64,000 bases of DNA. Source: Zafaria ginkgonis (GTDB taxonomy: Bacteria > Actinomycetota > Actinomycetes > Actinomycetales > Micrococcaceae). Below are positions 32,811 through 41,475 of the stretch, one piece after another. The notes under the pieces are model-generated. The model did not search any database and had not been told where the DNA came from. It was given only the letters and a program-made list of their open reading frames with translations. Position 1 is the first letter of the stretch, and each line of letters opens with the position of its first letter. A program made the position numbers and the translations under genes. The DNA lies in the NCBI RefSeq assembly GCF_039540195.1, contig NZ_BAABEO010000008.1:248001-312000 (forward strand), in the 5' to 3' direction.

Positions 32811-35411
32811 TCAGGGTTGTCTTAGGTGTGCGGCTGCCAGGTATGGCGCCGTCCGGCTCTTTGTGGAGCGCGCGACCACGGCTGGTGTTCCGGCGGCGAT
32901 GATCTGGCCGCCGGCGTCGCCCCCGGCGGGTCCCAGGTCGATCACCCAGTCAGCGCCCGCCACCACATCCATCTCGTGTTCGACCACGATCACGGTGTTG
33001 CCGGCGTCAACGAGCCGGTGCAGCTGCGCCATCAGAAGCTGGACATCGGCGGGGTGCAATCCTGTGGTGGGCTCATCCAGCAGATAGAGCGTGTGGCCAC
33101 GCTGGGCGCGCTGCAGTTCGGTGGCGAGCTTGATGCGCTGGGCCTCGCCGCCGGAGAGCTCGGTGGCGGGCTGGCCCAGCCTCAGGTAGCCCAGACCCAC
33201 CTCGCGCAGGGTCTGGAGGCTGCGCGCGGCGGTGGGGACGTCGGAGAGGAACTCGGCGGCGGTGTTCACCGTCATGGCCAAAACATCGGCGATGTTCTGG
33301 CCGCGGTAAGTAACCTCCAGCGTTTCCGGCTTGTACCGCGAGCCGTGGCACTCCGGGCAGGGCCCGTAGCTGCCGGGCAAGAACAGCAGTTCCACGGCTA
33401 CGAATCCTTCCCCCTGACAGGTCTCACAGCGGCCCCCGGCCACATTGAAGGAAAACCGTCCGGCGTCGAAGCCGCGGGCGCGGGCCTCGTCCGTGGCGGC
33501 GAATTCCCTCCGAACGGCGTCGAAGAGTCCCGTGTAGGTCGCGAGGTTGGAGCGCGGAGTGCGGCCGATCGGCTTCTGGTCGACCTTCACCAGCCGGTCC
33601 AGCTGATCCAGCCCGGAGACGGATTCCAAGGTCAGCGATCTGGCGGGGTTCCCGGCTGCGGAGCCTTGGTCCTCCGGCGCCGGATCCCCCGTAGCGTCGG
33701 CGTCCGGACGCAGTCGAGCGCCGACCATCTCGGCGAGAACTTGGCTGACCAGGGTCGACTTGCCTGAGCCGGACACACCGGTTACCGCGGTCAGCACCCC
33801 CAGCGGAAAGTCGGCGTCGAGCTTGCGCAGGTTATGCCGGCTGATGTCCCGTAGTTCCAGCCAACCCACTGCTTCCCGGCGGGCACCACTGCTGCGGGCA
33901 CCGTCGGCGACCGAACCGCCATCGGCCGTCCCATCGGAACCGTTCGGGAACAAGAACGGCCTCGTCACGGACTTGGGGACCTTGGCGAGGCCAGCTACCG
34001 GGCCGCTGTAGAGCACCTCGCCTCCTCCTTCACCGGCGCGCGGACCCACATCCACCAGCCAGTCCGCGCGGCGTACCACGTCCATGTTGTGCTCCACCAC
34101 GAACACGGAGTTGCCGGAGGACTTGAGTTGGTCCAGGACCGCGAGCAAGGGTTCGGCGTCGGCGGGGTGCAGACCGGCCGAGGGCTCGTCGAGCACGTAG
34201 ATCACGCCGAACAACCCGGAGCGGAGCTGGGTGGCGATCCGGAGGCGCTGCATCTCCCCGGGAGAGAGCGTGGGGGTGGAGCGGCCCAGGGCAAGGTAAC
34301 CCAGCCCCAAGTCCAACAGCACGGTGATCCGCAGCAGCAGGTCCCGGGTAATGGCGACGGCCACCTCGTTGCCTTCGCCTGAGGACTGCTTGCGCGAGGC
34401 GGTACCGGCTGCTGTGAGTTCCGTGGTGGGCCGGATTATTTCGGCCAATTCGGTCATCGGCATGACGTTGAGCTCGGCGATGGTCTTTCCGGCGAAGGTC
34501 ACGGCCAAGGCTTCCGCCCTGAGCCCGCTACCGCCACAGCGCGGGCACGGTCCGGTCTGCATGAAGCGCAGCACGCGGTCGCGCATGGTGGTGCTTTTGG
34601 AGTCGGCCAAGGTGTGCAGCACATAGCTCCGGGCGCTCCAGAATCGGCCCTTGTACGGCTTGGCGACGCGGTCACGTTGCGGCGTCACTTCCACCACGGG
34701 CTGCTCTTCGGTGAAAAGGATCCAGTCGCGGTCCTTCTTGGGTAACTTCCGCCAGGGGGTTTCGATGTCGTAGCCGAGGTGGGTAAGGATGTCGCGCAGG
34801 TTCTTGCCCTGCCAGCCACCGGGCCAGGCGGCGATGGCGCCGTCGCGGATGCTGAGGGAGGGATCAGGGACCAGGGAGGCTTCGCTGACGGTGTGCGCGA
34901 GGCCCAAGCCGTGACATTCCGGGCAGGCACCGGCCGCAGTGTTCGGGGAGAAGGCGTCCGAGTCCAGCTGACCGGAACCCTCCGGGTAGCTGCCGGCACG
35001 CGAGAAAAGCATGCGCAGCGAGTTGGACAGCGTGGTGACAGTGCCGACGGTGGAACGAGCCGTGGCCGTGCCGCGGCGCTGCTGAAGCGCGACGGCGGGC
35101 GGCAGACCCGTGATCTGCTCCACCTTCGGGTTGTGCCCCTGCTGGATGAGCCGGCGGGCGTACGGCGCGACTGATTCGAAGTACCGGCGCTGGGCTTCGG
35201 CATAGATGGTGCCGAAGGCCAAGGACGACTTCCCTGAGCCTGATACGCCGGTAAACGCCACGATGGCGTCGCGAGGCACGTCAACATCCACGTTGCGCAG
35301 GTTGTTTTCCTGGGCGCCACGGACCCGGACAAAGCCGTCTGTAGAGTGGTCGGGAGCCAGCGTGGACAAGGTTAGCCCCGGCAGATCGGAAGCATTCTGT
35401 TCACTAGTCAT
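32811..35411 (-). CDS. UvrA-like excinuclease ATPase paralogue
   Basis: This 866-residue protein has two ABC modules of the UvrA type. Module 1 has Walker A FTGVSGSGKSSLAFGTIYAE, zinc-site cysteines in CPECHGLG and CPRCGGSG, signature LSPGEMQRLRIA and Walker B VIYVLDEPSAGLHPAD. Module 2 has VTGVSGSGKSTL, zinc-site CETCQGEGF and CPECHGSRYKPETL, ELSGGEAQRIKLA and LYLLDEPTTGLHPAD. It is shorter than housekeeping UvrA (about 950) because the UvrB-binding and insertion parts are reduced. Such UvrA paralogues (UvrA2/drug-resistance type) are linked to antibiotic or DNA-damage resistance. The ATG at 35,411 begins the family N-terminus. It is the main gene of element F. Confidence 0.9.
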   Translation of the reverse strand: MTSEQNASDLPGLTLSTLAPDHSTDGFVRVRGAQENNLRNVDVDVPRDAIVAFTGVSGSGKSSLAFGTIYAEAQRRYFESVAPYARRLIQQGHNPKVEQITGLPPAVALQQRRGTATARSTVGTVTTLSNSLRMLFSRAGSYPEGSGQLDSDAFSPNTAAGACPECHGLGLAHTVSEASLVPDPSLSIRDGAIAAWPGGWQGKNLRDILTHLGYDIETPWRKLPKKDRDWILFTEEQPVVEVTPQRDRVAKPYKGRFWSARSYVLHTLADSKSTTMRDRVLRFMQTGPCPRCGGSGLRAEALAVTFAGKTIAELNVMPMTELAEIIRPTTELTAAGTASRKQSSGEGNEVAVAITRDLLLRITVLLDLGLGYLALGRSTPTLSPGEMQRLRIATQLRSGLFGVIYVLDEPSAGLHPADAEPLLAVLDQLKSSGNSVFVVEHNMDVVRRADWLVDVGPRAGEGGGEVLYSGPVAGLAKVPKSVTRPFLFPNGSDGTADGGSVADGARSSGARREAVGWLELRDISRHNLRKLDADFPLGVLTAVTGVSGSGKSTLVSQVLAEMVGARLRPDADATGDPAPEDQGSAAGNPARSLTLESVSGLDQLDRLVKVDQKPIGRTPRSNLATYTGLFDAVRREFAATDEARARGFDAGRFSFNVAGGRCETCQGEGFVAVELLFLPGSYGPCPECHGSRYKPETLEVTYRGQNIADVLAMTVNTAAEFLSDVPTAARSLQTLREVGLGYLRLGQPATELSGGEAQRIKLATELQRAQRGHTLYLLDEPTTGLHPADVQLLMAQLHRLVDAGNTVIVVEHEMDVVAGADWVIDLGPAGGDAGGQIIAAGTPAVVARSTKSRTAPYLAAAHLRQP

Positions 35412-35451
35412 CAATCCGACTCTATCGGTGACCGTGAGTCCGTGCAGACGC

Positions 35452-35601
35452 CGGCTGGTCAACAGTAACGCCCAGGCGACCATCCCGCCGAGAGCGGACT
35501 ACAGCCTGACCAGCCGCGGCTACGAGCTGAGCGCGTTGTTGGTTCCGCTCGCCACATGGGCATTCGAGAACGCCGACGACATCATCAACGGCCAGCGCTG
35601 A
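35452..35601 (+). pseudogene. HxlR/MarR-like regulator C-terminal fragment
   Basis: A plus-strand frame ends PPRADYSLTSRGYELSALLV, then PLATWAFEN, matching the wing and last helix of HxlR-type regulators (R-x-x-Y-x-L-T-x-x-G). The recognition helix part is missing. It lies just upstream of, and divergent from, the UvrA-like gene. It may be what remains of its regulator. Confidence 0.5.
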
Positions 35602-35999
35602 ACCGGAACTTGGCCGCTCCCGAGGGACGCCGCTACAAATACGGCGGCCCGGTACCTGCGGAGGCAGAACTCTCGGAATTCCTGCCCGCCTGGTGAGTCG
35701 GGCATGGTGCACACTGGCGATGACTAGACGTAGGCGGGCGGGACAGCGTCTTTTTGGTACGGCAATCAAGCGGATGATTTAAAGGCCGCAGGCGTTCTAG
35801 GCGATGCGCGAGCTGCTGCCAGGCGACTTCGCGCCCTTGCTGGCGCTATCGAGCATCCGTCTCGGAGCGCCGCCTAGCTGGAACCTACAGAATGCGCTTT
35901 GGCTCGTAGCGCGGACAATGCATCGATTGGTCTTCGATGATCCAGTTGTGAACAGGCTCGTCGACGACGAAACCCCTGTCCATTGGGAGTGGCCGCGGG
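35602..35999. other. Gap between regulator fragment and phnA
   Basis: A short plus-strand frame (RRYKYGGPVPAEAELSEFLP, stop at about 35,697) looks like the tail of a lost gene. A plus-strand frame from 35,804 has no recognisable domain and ends antisense to phnA. I see no supported gene. Confidence 0.3.
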
Positions 36000-36356
36000 T
36001 CAGAGGACCTTCTTCACCACGCTGGACTTCAGTTGCATCCGCCCAAACCCGGGAACGGTCGCATCAATGTCGTGATCGCCCACGCCGTCCTCAATGAGTC
36101 GGATGCCGCGCACCTTCGTGCCGACCTTCACCACACCGCCACCGGCGCCCTTGACCTTAAGGTCCTTGACGATCGTGACCGTGTCACCATCGGCGAGCAC
36201 ATTGCCAACGGCATCCTTGATCAAAGCGGCCTCAGGCTTGGCCTCACCCGAGTCTTTTGACCATTCGTGGCCGCACATCGGGCACACCAGCAAGGCGCCC
36301 TGCTCGTAGCTGAACGCCTCGTGGCACTCCGGGCAAGCAGGCAGAGCGTCAGACAT
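36000..36356 (-). CDS. PhnA/YjdM family zinc-ribbon protein
   Basis: A 118-residue protein. The N-terminal zinc ribbon has CPECHEAFSYEQGALLVCPM with four Cys in two CxxC pairs (the second CPMC), then HEW. The C-terminal KOW-like part has DAVGNVLADGDTVTIVKDLK and ends SSVVKKVL. It is known as alkylphosphonate-utilisation-associated but its true function is unclear. The ATG (36,356-36,354) lies inside the ychF coding end, 8 bases overlapping the ychF stop, with no Shine-Dalgarno of its own. Translation therefore probably depends on ribosomes finishing ychF. Confidence 0.88.
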   Translation of the reverse strand: MSDALPACPECHEAFSYEQGALLVCPMCGHEWSKDSGEAKPEAALIKDAVGNVLADGDTVTIVKDLKVKGAGGGVVKVGTKVRGIRLIEDGVGDHDIDATVPGFGRMQLKSSVVKKVL

Positions 36357-36375
36357 TGAAGCGGAATTCAACCAC
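36349..36375 (-). repeat. Intact ychF 3' end / attachment site copy 7 (right boundary)
   Basis: The last codons GTG GTT GAA TTC CGC TTC AAT GTC TGA give VVEFRFNV. Identity with the displaced copies ends abruptly at GTCGCC, the gene body, where they have GTTCCG. That break marks the crossover side and the right end of the accessory region. Confidence 0.8.
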
Positions 36376-37434
36376 GTCGCCATCGCGCATGACGTAGTCC
36401 TTGCCTTCCATGCGGGCCTTGCCGGCGGCGCGGGCCGCGGCCACGGAGCCGGTCTCGACCAAGTCGTGGAAACCGATGACCTCGGCCTTGATGAAGCCGC
36501 GCTGGAAGTCCGTGTGGATGACGCCGGCCGCCTGCGGGGCCGTGTCGCCCTGGTGGATCGTCCAGGCGCGGGTTTCCTTCGGTCCGGCAGTCAGGTAGGA
36601 CTGCAGGCCCAGCGTGTCGTAGCCCACGCGGGCCAGCTTCTCCAGGCCGGACTCGGCGTAGCCGGCGTCGGCCAGCATCTCCTCGGCCTCCTCCTCGGTC
36701 AGCTCCACCAGCTCGGCCTCGAACTGGGCGTCCAGGAAGATGGCCTCGGCCGGGGCCACCAGGGCGGAGAGCTTGGCCTTGAGGGCCTCGTCGGCCAGCC
36801 CGGCCTCGTCCATGTTGAACACGTAGATGAACGGCTTGGTGGTCATCAGCTGCAGCGGGGCCAGCTCGGCCAGGTCGAGCTTGGCCGCGGCGGCACCGGC
36901 GAACAGCGTCGTGCCGGACTCCAGGACGGCCTGCGCGGCCTTGACCGTTTCCAGGAAGGACGCCTCGACCTTCTTGGCGCGCAGTTCCTTCTCGAGGCGC
37001 GGCATCTGGTTCTCGATGGTCTGCAGGTCCGCGAGGATCAACTCGGTGGCGATCACCTCGATGTCGGAGGCCGGGTCCACCTCGCCGCTGACGTGGATCA
37101 CGTCCGGGTCGGCGAAGGCGCGGGTGACCTGGCAGATCGCGTCCGCCTCGCGGATGTTGGCGAGGAACTTGTTGCCCAGGCCCTCACCCTCGGAGGCGCC
37201 CTTGACGATGCCGGCGATGTCCACGAAGGACACGGTCGCGGGCAGGATGCGCTCGGAGGCGAAGATTTCGGCCAGCACCTTCAGCCGGGAGTCCGGCAGG
37301 GGGACCACGCCCACGTTGGGTTCGATGGTCGCGAACGGGTAGTTCGCGGCGAGGACCTGCGCGCGCGTCAGGGCGTTGAACATGGTTGACTTGCCGACGT
37401 TGGGCAGTCCGACGATTCCGATAGTAAGAGCCAC
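36349..37434 (-). CDS. ychF: Redox-regulated ATPase/GTPase YchF
   Basis: A 361-residue Obg-family P-loop protein that binds ATP and associates with ribosomes. Landmarks are GLPNVGKST (G1, about residues 9-17), FVDIAGIVKGASEGEGLGN (G3 and switch region), the altered specificity loop NMDE in place of NKxD, and the C-terminal TGS-like domain with AGVIHTDFQRGF, ending EFRFNV. Its 3' end is the insertion target of the accessory elements. It is downstream of ispH on the same strand, separated by a terminator. Confidence 0.97.
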   Translation of the reverse strand: MALTIGIVGLPNVGKSTMFNALTRAQVLAANYPFATIEPNVGVVPLPDSRLKVLAEIFASERILPATVSFVDIAGIVKGASEGEGLGNKFLANIREADAICQVTRAFADPDVIHVSGEVDPASDIEVIATELILADLQTIENQMPRLEKELRAKKVEASFLETVKAAQAVLESGTTLFAGAAAAKLDLAELAPLQLMTTKPFIYVFNMDEAGLADEALKAKLSALVAPAEAIFLDAQFEAELVELTEEEAEEMLADAGYAESGLEKLARVGYDTLGLQSYLTAGPKETRAWTIHQGDTAPQAAGVIHTDFQRGFIKAEVIGFHDLVETGSVAAARAAGKARMEGKDYVMRDGDVVEFRFNV

Positions 37435-37460
37435 GGGAAACGATTCTACCGGTCTTCCGC

Positions 37461-37497
37461 GTCCGGCCGGCCCCCCGGCTGCGGAGGCCGGCCGGAC
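37461..37497 (-). terminator. Terminator between ispH and ychF
   Basis: GTCCGGCCGGCC and GGCCGGCCGGAC form a perfect 12-bp stem with a 13-base loop, 7 bases after the ispH stop. Confidence 0.65.
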
Positions 37498-37503
37498 GGC
37501 CGG

Positions 37504-38598
37504 TTAGCTGACCGGGCGGGTGCCGCGGCCGCCGAGCCCGCGGGTGCCGTCGCCGGCCTCCTTGAGCTTGGCGCGCAGCTCCTTGGGCAGCGAGAAGAGG
37601 ATGTCCTCCTCGGCGGTGACGACCTCGTCCACCTGCCCGTAGCCGTACTCGGCGAGCAGCCGCAGCACGTCCTGGACCAGGACCTCGGGCACGGAGGCCC
37701 CGGAGGTGACGCCGACGCTGGCGACGCCCTCGAACCAGGCCTCGTCGATCTCGTTGGCGAAGTCGACGCGGTGCGCGGCCTGGGCCCCGTACTCGAGCGC
37801 CACCTCGACCAGGCGCACCGAGTTGGAGGAGTTGGCCGAACCAACGACCACCACCAGGTCCGCCTGCGGGGCGATTTTCTTGATCGCGGCCTGCCGGTTG
37901 GAGGTGGCGTAGCAGATGTCGTCGCTGGGCGGATCCTGCAGGTTCGGGAACCGCTCACGCAGGATGTTCACGATCTCCATCGTCTCGTCGACCGATAGCG
38001 TGGTCTGGGAGAGCCAGATCAGGCGGTCGGGATCCTCGACCTCCACGGTGCGGGCCTCGGCAGGGTTGTTCACGATCGTGGTGCTCTCCGGCGCCTCGCC
38101 GTAGGTGCCCTCAACCTCCTCATGGCCCTCGTGGCCGATGAGCAGGATGTGGTTCTCGGCCTTGGCGAAGCGCACGGCCTCGCGGTGCACCTTGGTCACC
38201 AGCGGGCAGGTGGCGTCGATGGTGCGCAGGTTGCGGTCCTCGGCCGACTGCACGACGGCGGGGCTGACGCCGTGCGCGGAAAAGATCACCAGGGCGCCCT
38301 CGGGAACCTCGTCGGTTTCCTCGACGAAGACCGCGCCGCGCTCCTCCAGCGTGCTCACGACGTGCTTGTTGTGCACGATCTCCTTGCGCACGTACACCGG
38401 GGCCCCGTAGTGCTCCAGCGCCTTCTCGACGGCGATAACGGCGCGGTCGACGCCTGCGCAGTAGCCGCGCGGCGCGGCCAGCAGGACCCGCTTGTCGCCG
38501 AGGACCGGGGCTGCCGCTGCGATTTCCTCCGGGCTGCGGCGACGGCGCGGCACGGTGGGCATGGGGACGGACACCGGAGCGGCGGAAGTCGTAGGCAT
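37504..38598 (-). CDS. ispH: 4-hydroxy-3-methylbut-2-enyl diphosphate reductase
   Basis: A 364-residue iron-sulfur enzyme. It makes isopentenyl and dimethylallyl diphosphate in the last step of the MEP isoprenoid pathway. The three Fe-S ligand cysteines are visible in PRGYCAGVDRA, DATCPLVTKVH and DDICYATSNRQ. HNKHVV, GHEGHEEVEG and the active-site SANSSNSVRLVE are also present. About 30 Pro/Arg-rich residues extend the N-terminus. The final ~15 residues (GLGGRGTRPVS) are extra. It stands upstream of ychF. Confidence 0.96.
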   Translation of the reverse strand: MPTTSAAPVSVPMPTVPRRRRSPEEIAAAAPVLGDKRVLLAAPRGYCAGVDRAVIAVEKALEHYGAPVYVRKEIVHNKHVVSTLEERGAVFVEETDEVPEGALVIFSAHGVSPAVVQSAEDRNLRTIDATCPLVTKVHREAVRFAKAENHILLIGHEGHEEVEGTYGEAPESTTIVNNPAEARTVEVEDPDRLIWLSQTTLSVDETMEIVNILRERFPNLQDPPSDDICYATSNRQAAIKKIAPQADLVVVVGSANSSNSVRLVEVALEYGAQAAHRVDFANEIDEAWFEGVASVGVTSGASVPEVLVQDVLRLLAEYGYGQVDEVVTAEEDILFSLPKELRAKLKEAGDGTRGLGGRGTRPVS

Positions 38599-38730
38599 GC
38601 ACCAATTCTACCGTTCGCCCGCCCGGCCCCGGTTTTCGCGCGGCGTTCGCCCGACTTGCCCCGGTAAGCGCGGGGCAGCAGGGTCCCCCGCGTGGCGACG
38701 AAGTCGACACGAGAGGGCCTGCCCCGCGCG

Positions 38731-39705
38731 TTAGGCGGTGGGATGGCGCCGGGCGAGCACCACGGCGGTGGTTGCCCCGCCGACGGCCACAACGGCCCCG
38801 ATGGCGACGATCCACCACGACACCGCGGACAGCTGCGCGGACGCCTCGTTCAGCGCGGCGTCGGCCACGGCCGCCGCCACGGCGCCGCTGGTGGTAACGG
38901 AACCGGGCAGCCGGCCCGCGAGGACGACGCCGACGATCCCCACCAGCGCGGCGACGGCACCGCCGACGGCGAGCACCGCCCACCGCAGCCTGGGTCCGGC
39001 CAGCCACAGCGCCGCCCCCGCGGCCACGGCGGCCAACAGCGCGTACCAGGGCCAGGCGGCGGCGGCCTTGAGCCCAGCTGCGGCGGTGGATGCCGGAAGG
39101 TCCTCGGCGGTGGGTGCTCCGGTGTCGATGGGGAGGTTGACGTCCGTTCCCAAGGTGTCGAGGAGGCCGCCGAAGCCCAGCGCGGTGGTCCGCTCGTGGA
39201 CCCGTTCCAGGACCAGGCTGGCGATCGGCCCGGCTTCGAGGACGAAGGTCACCTCGTCCGGCGACCCGGCGGCGGCCGCGGCCTTGACCCGTTCCACGTA
39301 GGAGGCCCGGCTCTGGTCCACGGTCTCGTTGAGGGCGGCCTGGAACCCGGGATCGTCGAGTATGCCGTCGACCACGTCCCCCACGGTCTCCTGGAGCCTC
39401 GCCTGCATCCGGTCCTGGAGCCGGTCGGGCACCGGGAGCCGGTCCGGAATCCGGTCGAGCAGGCGGCTGGAGATCTCGGCGGGCAGCGCCTCGCGCAGTG
39501 CCGGGTCGTTTGCCAGCGCGGTGGCGACCTCCGTGGTGGGGCCGCTGGTGGTGGCCACGCGGTCGGCGTAGGCCGCGTAGGCGGACGCGCAGGCCGCCAG
39601 GGCAGCCACCACGATCAGCACCCACGCGAGCACGTGGCGCCACCATCCGCCCGAGTCGGTTGCCGGCGCGGCCGCCTGGCCGCTGCCCGTTGATTCGTAG
39701 CCCAT
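38731..39705 (-). CDS. Uncharacterised membrane protein near ispH/xseA
   Basis: A 324-residue protein. One N-terminal membrane helix (HVLAWVLIVVAALAACASAY) precedes an extracytoplasmic domain of ~180 residues (LANDPALREALPAEISSRLL onward). Three C-terminal helices follow (WYALLAAVAAGAALWLAG; WAVLAVGGAVAALVGIVGVV; WWIVAIGAVVAVGGATTA). ATG 39,705 is preceded by AGGGACGG and sits just before the first helix. No enzyme motif. It diverges from xseA. The gap to ispH (38,599-38,730) contains an 11-bp GC-rich inverted repeat. Confidence 0.7.
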   Translation of the reverse strand: MGYESTGSGQAAAPATDSGGWWRHVLAWVLIVVAALAACASAYAAYADRVATTSGPTTEVATALANDPALREALPAEISSRLLDRIPDRLPVPDRLQDRMQARLQETVGDVVDGILDDPGFQAALNETVDQSRASYVERVKAAAAAGSPDEVTFVLEAGPIASLVLERVHERTTALGFGGLLDTLGTDVNLPIDTGAPTAEDLPASTAAAGLKAAAAWPWYALLAAVAAGAALWLAGPRLRWAVLAVGGAVAALVGIVGVVLAGRLPGSVTTSGAVAAAVADAALNEASAQLSAVSWWIVAIGAVVAVGGATTAVVLARRHPTA

Positions 39706-39884
39706 GTGCACCGTCCCTGTGTTTCGGCATCCCGGCGACGTCCCACTGCCCACTGTGTCCGGCTGCCCAACATGTTCAACTGCCCAATCCGTCTCAGAGT
39801 ACTGGTAGGAATGGATGCGGAACAGTAATGGCGACAGCCATGGCAAGGCACGCTGCCGGCACGGCACGCGGGAAGGATGGACAC

Positions 39885-41189
39885 GTGGACGAGGAAGCCG
39901 GCCCGGCCGCGGCGCCGCAGGCGACCGCACCGCAGGCGACCGCGCTGCCGCCCACCGCGGCGCAGACGTCGCCGGAGGCGCCGTGGCCGCTGCGCCTGTA
40001 CTCGGAGAACCTGAAGGCCCACGTCGAACGGGCCCCCGAGGCCTGGATCGAGGGCCAGCTACTCGAGGCCAACATCCGCAACGGCCACGCCTACCTGACC
40101 ATGCGCGACGTCGACGTCGAGTACTCGCTCTCGGTGAACGTCTGGGCCTCGGTGATGCGCACCCTCGACACCCGCCCGGAGGTCGGTTCGCGGGTGGTGG
40201 CCCGGGTCCGTCCCAGCTTCTACCTCAAGACCGGGCGACTGTCGATGAACGCCTCGGACCTGCGCCCGGTGGGCCTGGGCGACCTGCTGGCCCGGCTGGA
40301 ACGGCTGCGCCAGGCGCTGCAGGCGGAGGGGTTGTTCGATCCGGCACGCAAGAAGCCGCTGCCGGTGCTCCCACTGTGCATTGGCCTGATCACCGGGCGC
40401 GATTCCGACGCCGAGAAGGACGTCGTGCGCAACGCGACGCTGCGCTGGCCGGCGGTGCGTTTCAGCGTGCGCAACACCGCGGTCCAGGGCGTCAATTGCG
40501 TGCCCGAGGTCATTGCGGCGCTGCGCGGGCTCGACGCCGATCCGGAGGTCGACGTGATCGTGATCGCGCGCGGCGGCGGGGCGCTGGAGGACCTGCTGCC
40601 TTTCAGCTCCGAGGAACTGGTGCGTGCCGTCGCGGAGACGAGCACCCCCGTGGTCTCGGCGATCGGCCACGAGGCCGACCGCCCGATCCTCGACGACGTC
40701 GCCGACCTGCGCGCCTCCACCCCCACCGACGCCGCGAAGCGGATCGTCCCCGATCTCGGCGAGGAGCTCCAACGGCTGGCGCTGGCGCGCACCCGGCTGG
40801 ACCGCTCCGTGCGCCACTTCGTGGAGCGGGAGGGACAGCGGCTGGAGTCGCTGCGCTCCCGTCCGGTGCTGGCGTACCCTGAGCAGCTGGTGTCCCGGCT
40901 CTCCGAGGACGTGGAACGACTGCGCGGCAGGTCGCTGACCGCGGTGCGGGGAGCCCTGGTCCGCGGGGCCGACGGGGTCGCCCACCTGCGCGCCCAGGTG
41001 CGGGCCCTGTCCCCGCAGCAGACGCTGGACCGCGGCTACGCCGTCGTGCAGCGGCCGGACGGCGCCGTGGTGCGCGACCCGGCCGAGGCCCCCGCCGGCA
41101 CCGAACTGTCGGTGCGCCTCGCGCGCGGGCGCCTCTCCGCCGTCGTCCTTGAAACAGACCAACCCACCCAGGAAGGGACCCCCGCATGA
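39885..41189 (+). CDS. xseA: Exodeoxyribonuclease VII large subunit
   Basis: This 434-residue catalytic subunit degrades single-stranded DNA to oligonucleotides with XseB. The N-terminal OB-fold (WPLRLYSENLKAHVERAPEA, WIEGQL) and the nuclease core (GLITGRDSDAEKDVV, VIARGGGALEDLLPFSSEEL, PVVSAIGHEADRPILDDVAD, LRASTPTDAA) are canonical. The C-terminal coiled coil has LSPQQTLDRGYAVV. GTG 39,885 is preferred because GGAAGGA precedes it; an ATG at 39,828 would add 19 residues. The stop overlaps the xseB start by 4 bases. Confidence 0.95.
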   Translation: MDEEAGPAAAPQATAPQATALPPTAAQTSPEAPWPLRLYSENLKAHVERAPEAWIEGQLLEANIRNGHAYLTMRDVDVEYSLSVNVWASVMRTLDTRPEVGSRVVARVRPSFYLKTGRLSMNASDLRPVGLGDLLARLERLRQALQAEGLFDPARKKPLPVLPLCIGLITGRDSDAEKDVVRNATLRWPAVRFSVRNTAVQGVNCVPEVIAALRGLDADPEVDVIVIARGGGALEDLLPFSSEELVRAVAETSTPVVSAIGHEADRPILDDVADLRASTPTDAAKRIVPDLGEELQRLALARTRLDRSVRHFVEREGQRLESLRSRPVLAYPEQLVSRLSEDVERLRGRSLTAVRGALVRGADGVAHLRAQVRALSPQQTLDRGYAVVQRPDGAVVRDPAEAPAGTELSVRLARGRLSAVVLETDQPTQEGTPA

Positions 41190-41443
41190 GCGCCGAGCAA
41201 GGCAACAGCCAGAACCCCCAGCAGAATCAGGTCACCGCCGATCCGGCCATTGCCAACCTGAGCTACGAGCAGGCCCGCGAGGAACTGGTGGCCGTGGTTT
41301 CCCAGTTGGAGGCCGGCGGCGCGACCCTGGAGCAGTCCCTGGCGCTGTGGGAGCGCGGGGAGGCCCTGGCCGCGCGCTGCGAGGCGTGGCTGGAAGGCGC
41401 CCGGCAGCGGCTGGACGCCGCCCGCAAGCCCGCCGGGGAATAA
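41186..41443 (+). CDS. xseB: Exodeoxyribonuclease VII small subunit
   Basis: An 85-residue helical-hairpin partner of XseA. The family core is LSYEQAREELVAVVSQLEAG, then LEQSLALWERGEALAARCEA, with the typical L-E-x-S-L-x-L-x-E-x-G spacing. The N-terminus is Gln/Asn-rich. It is coupled to xseA by an ATGA overlap. The gap of 32 bases to the convergent ppk2 gene leaves little room for a terminator. Confidence 0.95.
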   Translation: MSAEQGNSQNPQQNQVTADPAIANLSYEQAREELVAVVSQLEAGGATLEQSLALWERGEALAARCEAWLEGARQRLDAARKPAGE

Positions 41444-41475
41444 GCCGGCGGGGCCCTGCTGATGGATACGGCCCG

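Noticed and set aside
35804..36097. Plus-strand open frame of 97 codons right of the UvrA-like gene
   Set aside because: No recognisable domain and its second half is antisense to phnA.
7137..36375. Integrase or large serine recombinase gene for the ychF-targeted elements
   Set aside because: None found on either strand apart from the short resolvase-like relic at 29,138, which lacks the catalytic Ser region.
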